A stretch of DNA of 64,000 nt from Amphiura filiformis (lineage: Eukaryota; Echinodermata; Ophiuroidea; Amphilepidida; Amphiuridae). The stretch is taken from the NCBI RefSeq assembly GCF_039555335.1, contig NC_092647.1, positions 13,416,094 through 13,480,093 on the forward strand, written 5' to 3'. Within the stretch, counting starts at the first letter, position 1, and each line of letters starts with the position of its first letter. Positions 34,986 through 46,800 of the stretch are shown piece after piece. The position numbers were made by a program, and so were the translations under genes. The notes under the pieces were generated by a model. It saw only the letters and a program-made list of their open reading frames with translations. It was not told the DNA's origin and did not search any database.

Positions 34986-34989
34986 TTAA

Positions 34990-35347
34990 GGGGGTACTAC
35001 ACCCCTGTGGTAAATTTGTGATATTTTTTGTATTTTTCTCAAAAACTAAAAACACACTGGTAACAAAAGTTATGTATATTGTTGGGGCAAGGAATCCAAT
35101 TACTACACTGAAATTTCAGTGACTCAAGACAAGCGGTTCAGTATATATGATAGGAAATGAGGTACACATCCTAGCGGTACCTCATTTCTTATCATAAATA
35201 ACGAACCGATTGTCTTGGGTCACTGAAATTCCAGTGTAGTAATTGGATTCCTTGCCCCTATAATATACATAACTTTTGTTACCAGTGTGTTATTAGTTTT
35301 GAGAAAAGTTCAAAATAGTCACAAATTTATCGAAGGTGTAGTACCCC
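34990..35347. mobile_element. Complete fold-back element flanked by TTAA
   Basis: Nearly the whole 358 bp is two inverted arms. The ends are GGGGGTACTACACC and GGTGTAGTACCCC, flanked by TTAA (34986-34989, 35348-35351). Arms include GGGGCAAGGAATCCAATTAC and its inverse. TTAA may be a target duplication (piggyBac-like) or part of the terminus. Confidence 0.8.
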
Positions 35348-35756
35348 TTAAAACAATAATGTAACATTAGCTTAGTATTAAAACAAAGAAAGATTAGGAA
35401 AGCATATTTATTGCAGTGGGAGAGGTGTAAAATCGTACTGTAGGCCTATGTGATGTTTAAGAGCCTAGAGGATTGGTTTCAAATAAAAAGGAATAAAGCT
35501 CGGGTTACTATTTCGGTTACTATTGTTAGGAAATGGTTGTCAAGGATTACGGTTAGGGTTTAGGGTAAAGATGGGTTTTAGGGTTTATGGTTATAGGCTA
35601 TAGGATATAGCTGGATATGGAATGGACGTTAGGATTACGGATAAGGTAAGGGTTAATACGGTTTAGGTCAAGATGGGTAATGTGGGTATACTAGGGTTAT
35701 GTTTAATGTTATAGTGTTTAGGGTTATCCTGGTCAAAATAAGAACTTCGATATCAG
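35348..35756. other. Sequence with degenerate TTAGGG/TTTAGGG words
   Basis: Between about 35545 and 35725 GGGTT and TTAGGGT words recur irregularly. It may be an old telomere-like or other simple repeat. No gene. Confidence 0.4.
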
Positions 35757-36075
35757 CATGGCTCCAGCAAACTCAAAACGTTTTACAGAAAACGTTTAAA
35801 TGTCGGGTTTTATATAGGCCTATTGGGTATAGGCCTACTATAACCTTTACCGTAATTCGGAAAACGTTTTTTGAAAACTTTATGTAAAACATTCTAGCAT
35901 AATATTAGCAAGTGTTGACAAATATTTTCCAATAACATTTTGACAATATTACTAGCTGTTATCACCTCTATAACCCGACATTTAAAAATGTTATTGAAAG
36001 GTTTTGTCCAAAAGTAAACCAAAACCAAAGCACGTTTATAACGTTTTGAAAACATTTTGTGTTTACTGGGGGCGG
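35757..36075. mobile_element. Partial copy of the CAGCAAACAC/AACGTTTT MITE
   Basis: CCAGCAAACTCAAAACGTTTT at the left and AAAACATTTTGTGTTTACTGG at the right, with GTCGGGTTTTATATAGG inside. Confidence 0.7.
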
Positions 36076-39000
36076 AACTTTATAGCAGAGACATGTCGTA
36101 GCGTCATAGGGGCACGTGCCCGCCAATCGATTGCAAATTTTAGAAAATCCGATAGGAAATTGCCAAAAAATGGCTTGCCCCCCCCCCCCGTCAGACCCGG
36201 TGCCTCCAATCATTCATGGTCGGTGCCCCCCCCAATATGATGACCCACGCTACGCCACTGGAACTTAGAGGTGAACATTGTTACTGGTACATGTCCCGGG
36301 GGGAGGGGGGTCTTCGAAAAATGTTGTACGGGGATGTGCCACGCAGACTTCCGGATGTGACACTATATACTTTTTGCTGGTTTTGCCATCAGTATACCAA
36401 TTTTTCACAAAAACCACCCAATTGGGCACTTTTAGTGGTTCGTTTGCCCAAATACGTCCATGGGCGCATTCTCCACTGAAAACCCACCCATTGATTTACC
36501 AAAATCTTTGAAAAGGTATATACCTCAACCATGTTTTGGGTTCTCGTCCCCTCCCTCCTCAATTTGTGAAATACGCTTTAAATAAGTTTGTCAGAGACAG
36601 GCCCGTACGCAGGATTGTTTTCTTTTTGAAAAAGTGGAATTTTTTCCAAGGGGGTGCGATTTTGTGAAAAGTGGACTTTCTTCCCAAACTTTGAACCTTT
36701 TTTGACCAAAAAACGTAAAAACTTGATTTTGTTTGCTCGCTACGCTAAAAAATTCCGAAATTTTGGGACTTTTCGCCAGCCCATTCGGGGCTGGTACCTG
36801 TTTCAGGTTTGGGGTCAGTTTACTCAAGAGATTATATTTTAGTGGTATTGGAATGATTTTTTTTTTACTTTTTGTGGTTAAATTTTTTTTAAAATATTTT
36901 AATTCGATTTGTTAGGAAATAGTAAGTATGTTTTGCCGTTTCAACGAACGAAAATGAGTGAGTATTACCAAAGTTATGTTTGAACTAATTAATTATGACT
37001 TTAAAAGTTTAAAGGCCTAAATGTAACAATAATAGTTAATATATATAGCATCATATGGTCAGCAGAAGAAAATCTGACATCACCTATGATGTCATATCAG
37101 TGTCCTTGACCGGGGGTCCTTACTCCTTGACCACTGAACAGCGTGATATCATGTTGATAACAGATCTATAGAATCAAAATCTTCATCATATCCCCGGATC
37201 ATATCACAGATTCTCAACAATCTGTGATCATATGGACCATATTGATGTGAAAGTAGTTATCTATCATATCCTGTGTCGTTTTATGGATAAAATGACTCAA
37301 AATGTTATTGATGAAATGGTTGCTGTCATAAACATCAGTTTTGTCTTTTCAACGGGAAAAATCCGATGCAAAATAAAGTTTTTAGGGCCTAGCTATAATA
37401 TGGGCATAATTTATGCATATAGTATTGAACAATGTACCCCATTTGACATGCACTTATAGATAAATAAATTGTCTTACTTTATTAATTTAATAACTTCTTT
37501 ATTATAAATAAAATGACACATAACTATTTGATTCATAAAATTACATTCAACAAAATGATTGAAGAGAAAACACACAAGGCACTAGGCAGACTGTTATAGA
37601 ATGGAGTATGTAAGATGCCATGTCCATAGCTTCGCAGGAGTTTCCGACTAGCAATCAACATGATCAGCACATTCAGAAAAACACAGTTTAAGAGTGAAGA
37701 TTGTAGTGAGTAACCAGTCCTTTATAAATGTGCTGGCCACTATCTATTATAATATAGTAGGCTTAAACTATACATTGCGAATTAATTAAGTTATTTTAAA
37801 ATAAAATGTACATGTAAGTTAACTCAAACCGGCAGTGTATATATCGAAAGCAGTGAAATCGGACATTCCTAAGCGAAGATATTGAGTTCGTAAGTTCTGG
37901 TATTACAAAATTGGAAATTGAGATATCGTGGGTAAAAAGCTGAAAAGACAAAAAACCCAACGACAACAACAACAACAACAACAACAAAACAAACAGACCA
38001 GAACAATTTGGAGTACATGTAATGAATTAAAAGAGTTGACATGAGATTAGGAATTAATGTTTTCTGCTGTTTCAGTGTGCATGTTCTCATCGTTGATGGT
38101 TTGGTGGACTGTCATGTAGATGTAAGCGTGATCCTAAAAATGCCTTTCACATTGACCAAAACTAATTACAAGACCTCTTCTACATTGAGGCTGGCTTTCC
38201 CTTTTAAAGGGAATTTTTATTGTATACTTTTGCACAATGTCGCACTCCGTACCCCCCCCTGCGCACGGGCCTGACCAGAAAACAGGGATCGCTTCCAATG
38301 CCATGTGTTTCTATACATGCTCTAGGGGGTTTATCCTTCAGAATCTCACATCTCTTCCTTTTCTAAACTGCAAAAGACCAAAAACTACTAACAATGCTAA
38401 TTTTACATGGGGGAGAAAAAAACCACCTCCCTCCCTATATTATAATAAATTCGTGAAAATCCTCCGAACGAGAACCAAAATATTAGTTTTATACGGCCTA
38501 TTATTTTCCTGAACAAAAACTGTATAGTAAACAAATCCTCTGCTCGTCCATTGTATTATTCCATTTGAAATCCATGTACCCCCTGGAAGACATGAGTCAC
38601 ATGACCCAACACTAGGATCCACAACATGCTCATCTATCAGGGCACAGTTCTGTAGCCCCAATTCATTTGTACATTCATTGAATGACATGACCTTTGAAAA
38701 TTTGGGTACAAAAACTCATACTCTGCAACTAGAGGTCAAATTTTACACTATAATTGTTTTATTGAGGTTATTGAACTATGTCATTGGGAATGAGGCCATT
38801 GTGGTCCATAGTGCAACCTGAATGGGTGACTCCATTTGAAGTCTACACTCCCTATGTGGGAGATTAAGGTCACAGTCTCTAAGTACTAGGGATGTGTGGA
38901 TTTCTACTGAAATAGCCCATTGAGCTTGTAAAAATACAGATGATATTACTGTTCCATACAAATAGCTTTAAATATCCGAAAAATAACATTTTGACTGTCT

Positions 39001-39900
39001 TTATCCATATAATATATTTGATAATCTATGCTTTATCCCCGATCTTTATCCCATGGTCTTTGAGGTATAATTTATTTTAAAAAAAACACGGCACAGATAC
39101 ACAAAATACCTCATTTATTTATTTATGATTTACTTATAAGAATTAGCCGTGCGCGACAAACAGGCACAACAAGTCCAAATTTGTAGTAAACAAGACGGGA
39201 GCTTTAGATCTTCCATGGCCATCATGGTCATTGGCGTAAAATGGTGTCAATGTTGCGATAAAAACATCGTGTACGGTATCAAAAGAGATGATAATTATCA
39301 CGATAATACGTGTTTTTGGACAACAAAATGATTTATTAGATGAAAAGACCGTCAGACCACCTTCGAAGGTTTCTTTCTGAAGCGAGACTTCCGACTGTCC
39401 AAAGCTGTTCTAGTTCCGACAGCCATGAATAATGACCAGTCTTTTATGAATGAATATTTACCGCGAATAGAGCGATATGATTGGCTGATTTTAATCACGT
39501 GTCAAATCTTGTAGAAAACTTTAGATGAGATAAACATGGTATTACATGTTTGGTACAAGGGGGTAAATTGACGGATCCCTGTCTTATTCTGGCTTCATTT
39601 ATTATTAAATACCTGATCATACATTGAAAAAGTGATCAAAAACCATCAAAATATTTGGGTCCTGACATAGCTGTGAGCGTGACGACGTGTCATGCAATCC
39701 GCAATTATACATGAATTACCTGGCAGAAATGAGGTGCAAATGGTCATTTATTATCATCGTTGTGGTGAAACGATTCTGTATGTGACCAAATCTGATCTAA
39801 GCATAGCCACCAACTCGCATCAAGTTTTGGACGAAACAATTGAAGGTACTCGAATTAAGGATTAATTAAATCTCGTGCGCTGATTTAATTGACGGTACTT
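36076..39900. other. Intergenic region upstream of the Hox gene
   Basis: Contains low-complexity C/G runs (36180-36310), a repeat with GGCCCGTACGCAGGATT (36600), a short hairpin at 37196-37235 (CACAGATT...AATCTGTG), an ACA run (37963-37987) and a partial copy of the 18440 element (38780-38930). No coding exon, tRNA or microRNA precursor could be supported. Confidence 0.4.
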
Positions 39901-39931
39901 TAGAAGTAATCAACCTGACACGTTTGAGGCA

Positions 39932-40314
39932 TATAAAGGAAGCAATAAAGCCAATTTGAGATAGGTCGATGATAGGTAAGACACACATCGGGATAACCAA
40001 TATCATGAACTATGATTAAACATATCCACTCGAATTAAAATTAATCCTCATTATCATCTGGATTGCGCATCCCAAAGGTTATTTCTACTTCCATGTTCTT
40101 GTCTCATAATTGTAATCATACCTCAATCTTCTGCAAGAATTATACGGATTCATATCATCGATACATGTGATTTAACTTCGGTCACGTCTGTTCAACATAA
40201 AATCACCTGGAACGAACATCGCCACAACAGTTTTTGTGCAAACTTTTGAGGATCCTTTCGTCGGCAAAACCTATAAAAGTTTCTCGACGTGAACTTATCA
40301 AACTTCACATCATC
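39932..40314 (+). promoter_or_regulatory. Candidate promoter and 5' UTR of the Hox gene
   Basis: Two TATA-like motifs precede the start codon: TATAAAGG at 39932-39939 and TATAAAAG at 40272-40279. The second is only 43 bases from the ATG and would leave a 5' UTR of about 10-15 bases, so the first is the more plausible core promoter. A CCAAT-type ATTGG lies near 39480. The transcription start cannot be placed from sequence alone. Confidence 0.3.
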
Positions 40315-40822
40315 ATGAATTTTGAAAGTCGGACTACTTCCAGCTCTCCAATCGTTGAGGATATGCATGTTTCAAGCAAAATGTTCCACCCAGTGGTATC
40401 GGAACCTTATGACAATTCTGGCAATAACAATAGCCATGAAATGACTCCAAATCATGGCAATTTTGTTGGCTTCATGGCGAATGGATACCCATATGTTCCT
40501 TCACACCATCACCCAGCGATGAATTCTCATCCTCTACCGGCAAACGTTTCGACTCCAGGCAACGTTCTTCATCAGTCTTTTCAAGGGGATCCATGGTCGG
40601 CACCTATTCCCATGGAAAAATCAAGTTGTCAGTTTTCTTTTACTTACTCCCACCACCATCAAGCGGGTAATATGTTAACTGGAGCAGCCAGATCTACCGG
40701 GGAACATCACAGTCTACTGAGGGCTAAACTTAGCGGAAACTTCCCCGAGAAACCTTCAGAAATTGGCGCACCAGCTTGCCATATGCAGAGAGTGCCCATG
40801 TTGTCCGTATGTGGCGAAAGAG
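40315..40822 (+). CDS. Hox11/13: Hox gene coding exon 1 (N-terminal region)
   Basis: Encodes residues 1-169 plus the first base of codon 170. The start chosen is the first ATG in the frame (ATCATCATGA). The frame stays open 81 bases upstream but has no earlier ATG. The region is rich in His, Ser, Asn and Pro, with His-rich patches near SHHHPAM and YSHHHQAG. Without splicing, the frame reads only five more codons into the intron (GKNK, then stop), which supports the donor at 40823. Confidence 0.82.
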
Positions 40823-43800
40823 GTAAGAACAAATGAAATGCAATTGTAGAATTACGATTATTTATAAATGAAATAAAATGTTTTATTGACTTTTAAAGTC
40901 GTTATCGCACTCATCATAAATATCTTATGTGAGAACATTACTTTCATCATAAACACTTAACAATTGAGGGGATTAATGGTGTCGTAAAATACATTCGCCA
41001 TTAAATACTTTAATGTTACATTTTAATGTTGTGTGTGTTGATAGGGTTAACGAGCTAGCACTAAATTGTTTAACTATCCACAATTAATGAATACTCACCA
41101 ATGCTGTGCCAATTCTAATGACGGCGGAATAAATGTAAAGCGCTTTGAGGCTGTTTACGGCATAAAGCGCTATATAAATATCTACATTTATTTATTTATT
41201 TATTTAATATTTTACTGTTTAAAAGTTATTCATTTTGTTAGTGATGTTGCTATATTAACACACCAGTCATATTAATTCATAGCTTCTTTTAATTACAATT
41301 GTAATTACATAATTGTAATTACATAATTGTAATATCATAATTCTATACACCATTGATATGGTCGGTCGACGTCGAGTATCTCCGCCACTCTTTGCACGTT
41401 ATTTGAATTTTATTTGCCATATTATGATATTCAAAATACTCTGCAACATTTAAGACTTTCGGTATTTCCAAACTGTATCAACTGACTAGGAGTATTTCGT
41501 GATCCTATCATCCTCTTTTCATGACATTTTTCAGTACATATCCACGAAAAAAGCATATTCCCAAAATTTCAGTTGATTCCGATATTGCGTTTGCGAGTTT
41601 ATGCATGATTATTTGTATTACACTGCTCCATAGACAATACGTTGTAATTTCGTTCTGTGCACTGGTGCACCAGAACGAAATTCAAATTTCACGATATCTT
41701 TGCTAAACGAATTAATCTGCAAGAAATATTTTGTACATAAACATTATGTAGCCAGAGGTTTCCAGTGATATAAAAATCTCAACTTTTTTTTGAGAAAAGT
41801 GGGGATGAGGCTGTGGATCACGAAATGCCCTTTTAAATGACACTCTTCTTTTTTCTTTCTCTACAACAAATTATGTTAAAAATAATTTTGAAATATAATA
41901 AAAACACAGCGCCACTTCGAAGTCCAGAAATATACTTCAATTAACATAAAACTCTTCGAAGTTTGTTACTACCTTTCTGTTTCTGTGCAGGATTTTTAGG
42001 TTTCCCACTTTTCTTTGCCTAACTTTTTCTGGTGGAAGAAGCGAAGAAAGTGGCCCGCCCACTTTGTGTTCGAAGATTAAAAACCCTTTGGCAATGGTGA
42101 GATCAGCCACATAAATGCCATTGCAGGTCCACATCATCATCTGACCATGCTCCCATATGGCTTCCCTATTTCGGATTTAGTTTTACCATCAAACTTTAAT
42201 GTTCACGTTTTTGGCTCTTAGCGTAGCTAGGTGAGCCTGAGTCATTGCAGTCAGTGAGGACTGTATTTTTTTTACATATTTTGGCCACTTGCGTTCTTGC
42301 TTTTTATGCTAAGGTTTCTTTTGTTTATGATATTTGGCTTTGAAATTACGTTCCAAGGTTTGCTTAGTTATTTAGCAATCGATTGCACTCCTTTAGAAGT
42401 GAATTTGGGGTGGGGAAAGTACTTATTTTGAAGTGAGAAAAGTCAAAAGTCGTCATGAGAAACAAGTCATTTCTATCGTTTTGCTTGGTTCCCTGTATGC
42501 GCTAGAGATTATTTTGGTCTGAGTAATTTAAGTTGTGAGATCATGGCGGGAATTGACGGATTGCACTATTTTTCTTTGGGAAAGTGACCTTTTATCATGA
42601 ATTTTTGCGGTGATCTCACATGGACAGAAACGTGATTGGATGATTCCTTTGTCCAGATTGTTTATTGAGTTCTCGGGAGTTTTGTTACCATGGGACAACA
42701 CTTCAAAATATTTAGAGACCAGCGGCGTAGTAATTTAGTTAAATTAACGCTAAATAACCAGGGTTGCCAAAAAAATTCAGCCCGAATCGCAGGTCAAATA
42801 ATCGAAAAGTCGCCCAATTTTTTTCTTTACCCTTTGCATTCTATGGGGCAGGAAATTGTCCCGGGGAAAATCTTCAAAAGTCACCTAATTGGGTTACCAA
42901 ATCGCGGGTTTGACAACCCTGAAAACAACGTCTCGACAGCGAAGGTCACATCTGGCTATTCATTGTCATTGTTTGTCTGGCACCGCTTTCTACAGCGTGG
43001 GTTGGGAATTCTGAAAATCTGTAAAAATTACAATTTTGCGGAATAAAGGGTGGGTTTCTAAAAAGCGCAATATATAATTATAAAGCGTGTGGGTAACGCT
43101 ACCAATTGAAAAAAAAATATAATAAAGTAATTTGATGATCTGTTGAAAAACATTCATATTTTCTTCATAAATCTGGAAAGAAAATGTCAAAAATTAATTT
43201 GCTGATGTTTTCAATTCATACGACGTCACCCGTAGAAGAATCGACGCGCCGTGAGTTTTATGAATGAATATAATTTTCAGTCTCTACATCAGCCGCTTTG
43301 GCCCGCTCGCTCACACTAGAAGTGGAGCGATCCGAACCACAGCGGCCGTGTAGAGAGTATAGACTGACGTTTTCATGAATTCAGGATCTCACAGGTATCT
43401 CAGCCCTTTACAATTTGCCCATGTGTTTATGATAAACAATCTAAAGTCGTATCTTTTCGATGCAGTTGCAGTGATGCAGTTTTGCCAACATTTAATATGT
43501 CGCAAATGTTTCAGATGAATAAGAAAATCACGAGTGTTTGATAGATAAGGATAAATTCTGCATCAATTCGGATTCTGAAATGGATTGATGGCGCAGATAA
43601 TGATAAAATGGACCCGGAAGTGACTGTATGAAACGGCGCGCCGATGTTCAGTCTTCCGAATTTGATAAAGTAATGCTGTAAACAATCTAAAGTCGTATCT
43701 TTTCGAAAGATGTTTCAGATGAATAAGAAAATCATGAGTGTTTGATAGATGAGGATAAATTCTGCATCAATTCGGATTCTGAAATGGATTGATGGCGCAG

Positions 43801-46800
43801 ATAGTGCTAAAATGGACCCGGAAGTGACTGTATGAAACGGCGATAGCGCCGACGATGTTCAGTCTTCCGAATTTGATAAGTAAAGCCCGATCCTGACTCC
43901 ACATCGCAGCGCGATGCGATGCTGCGATGCTATAAAAACTGTAATCTGAGCCAGGTTTTTACGAGCTCAGCGGTGAAAATTCTCATCGCGCGGTGGATCA
44001 TGGAAATGTTGGTCCGCGAAAAAATTTGAACAATGTTCAACTTTTTCGCATCGCGCTGCGATATCGCAGCCGTGCACGCTTCTGATTGGCTGCTGGAAAA
44101 TCAAGGTCGGTAGAATGACCTTAAAAGGAGATGCAGACCCCACATGCTTTTAAAACAGCGCAACATCGTGCGATGAAATTAAAATGTACATTTTAATTTC
44201 ATCGCGCGATGCTGCGATGTTTGAAAAGCATAGCAGCATCGCATCGCGCTGCGAAGTGGAGTCAGGATCGGGCTTAATGCTGTAAGCTTTGGTCACAAAC
44301 ACTGCATAAGGGTGGGGGATCAATTTTGATAAAAAAAGTGTGGGGGAAATATAAATGGTGGGGGTTTGACCCCCTGACAAACGTTCGAAATTTGTAGTTG
44401 CTACAACTCAACTGATCATCACTATTTAATTCACTATCTGTTTGTTTGTCTGTGTCTGCCTCTTTTCTCAGAGACTATTGTAGTAGTAGCTCGTTCACGT
44501 AGTGATTCCGTTGTCCCACTGGCCTACAAAACTTTATTGCATGGCGATCGGAGTGTTTTCGTCAGAGTACCTCAGACTAGCAATAGTAGCATAGTTATAG
44601 TAGGGGAAGCATGTTCCTCAAACTTGGTGGGTGGATGCATCTTTAGTACACCATGTCACATACAATATTTTCTCAATTCGAATTTTATCCTTTCTGGGTA
44701 GGCCTATGACTGATTTTGTTACCGTAAAATTTGTGTCAATTCCCGATATCACATGTTAGTACCGTACACTATAAATGCACCAGATTTTGTAGGCTCCAAT
44801 TGCTGATTACATAAATGAGAACAACTGGTAACCAGCGGCACTGTGCAGTACCGGTCTGTTATTCAATTGCGTTGTGTGTGGGTTACGTGTATTTTATGTG
44901 TAAAATGCGGTGATCCACCCAAAAAACAAAATCATCGTATAGACGGGCGTATAGATCCCTGGTACTAGGTGCATCCTGACCCCAGCATAAGTTTGTATTG
45001 GTTAGCGGGTCAAGGTCACCTGAGGTCATCCAGGGGTCATCTGAGGTCAAATTTGCAAAAACTGTTGTAGGGGCATGAAACTGGTTACAGTCAACATTTG
45101 GAGTCAAATTTTGGGAAGGTCATCCGGGGTCACCCAGGGGTCATCTGAGGTCAAATTACTAAAAACTTGTATGGGCATGAAACTTGGTGGGTACAGTCAA
45201 CATTTAAAGTCAAATTTTGGGAAGATACTAAAATTGTCGTATGGGCATGAAACTAGGTGGGTACAGTCAACCTTTGGAGTCAAATTTTGGGAAGGTCATT
45301 TTGAGGTCATCCGGGGTCACCTAGGGGTCATCTGAGGTCAAATTACTAAACACTGTCGTATGGGCATGAAACTTGGTGGGTACAGTCAACATTTGGAGTC
45401 AAATTTTGGGAAGGTCATTTTGGGGTCATCAGGGGTCATCTGAGGTCAAATTACTAAAACTGTCGTATGGACATGAAACTTGGTGGGTACAGTCAACATT
45501 TAAAGCCAAATTTTGGGAAGGTCATTTTGGGGTCACCCAGGGGTCATCTGAGGTCATATTACTAAAAACTGTTGTATGAACATGAAACTGGATACAGTCA
45601 ACATTTGGAGCCAAATTTTGTGGGGTCGCATGTTCCTCGAACTTGATGGGTGCATCTTGACCCCAGGCAGAACAAGTTTGTATTGGTTAGTGGGTCAAGG
45701 ACACCTGAGGTCATCCAGGGTCATCTGAGGTAAAATTAGCAAAAACTGTCATATGGGCATGAAACTTGGTGGGTACAGTCAACATTTGGAGTCAAATTCT
45801 TGGAAGGTCATTTCAGGATCAACCGGTGTCACCCAGGGGTCATCTGAGGTAAAATTGCTAAAAATGTCGTATGGGCATTGGTGGGTACGGCCAACATTTG
45901 GAGCCTAATTTTGTGGGGTCGTACAGAACAAGTTTGTATTGGTTAGTGGGTCACGGTCACCAGAGGTCATCCAGGGGTCATCTGAAGTCAAATTAGCAAA
46001 AAACTGTCGTATGGGCATGAAACTTGGTGGGTACACTACAGTCAACATTTAGAACCAAATTTTTGGGAGGGTATTTTGGGGTCATCCAGGGGTCATCTGA
46101 GGTCAAATTACTAAAAACTGTTGTATGTGCATGAAACTTGGTGCGTACAGTCAACATTTAAGAGTCAAATTTTTGGAAGCTCATTTCGGAGTCAGCCAGG
46201 GGTCACCTGAGGTCAAATTACTAAAACTGTCATATGGGCATGAAACTTGGTGGGTACAGTCAACATTTGGAGTCAAATTTTTGGAAGGTCATTTCGGGGT
46301 CATCTGAGGTCACCATTTAGAGCCAAATTTTTGGGAGGTCATTTTGGGGTCGTCTGAGGTCAATTTAGATGAATTCTAATAGTTGCCAAGGCTTTTGAAA
46401 ACTAAAAATACTAAAAAAAAGGGGATTTTAAAATTTTGCAGAACAAATTATTCTTGCAGGTTCAGTAGTAATTTGCACAATAATGAATTATTTTCAGATT
46501 TTGCAACTCTAATGCGGCAAAAAATACTAATGCGGCGGAGGAAGATTGACCCCCGCATCGAGTTTCAAGGACCGTATTGAATATTTGTGGGGATTTTTTT
46601 CAAACTGAAGGTTTAAAAAAATTGGCCGACCTACCCAACCTTTCCATACAGCTACCAACCTGTTGCGCATTCGACTCCAAGAACAATTGCTTGCACAAAA
46701 AAAGCGTAGAGCCACAGCGCCATTGGTGCTCTTGTTTGTTTAATATCATGTCTGTAGTTTTCTCATTACACTACAAGATTTAAATTGAGGCCCTTGTTGT

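Noticed and set aside
37196..37235. Hairpin CACAGATT...AATCTGTG as a microRNA precursor
   Set aside because: The stem is too short (about 16 pairs) and no known Hox-cluster microRNA seed was recognised.
40234..40314. N-terminal extension of the Hox protein upstream of the ATG
   Set aside because: The frame is open but its first codon is TTG; the first ATG is at 40315 and a TATA-like motif lies within the extension.
42758..42921. Firm hAT insertion with an 8-bp duplication
   Set aside because: The flanking octamers match only six of eight bases, so only a tentative TIR element is listed.
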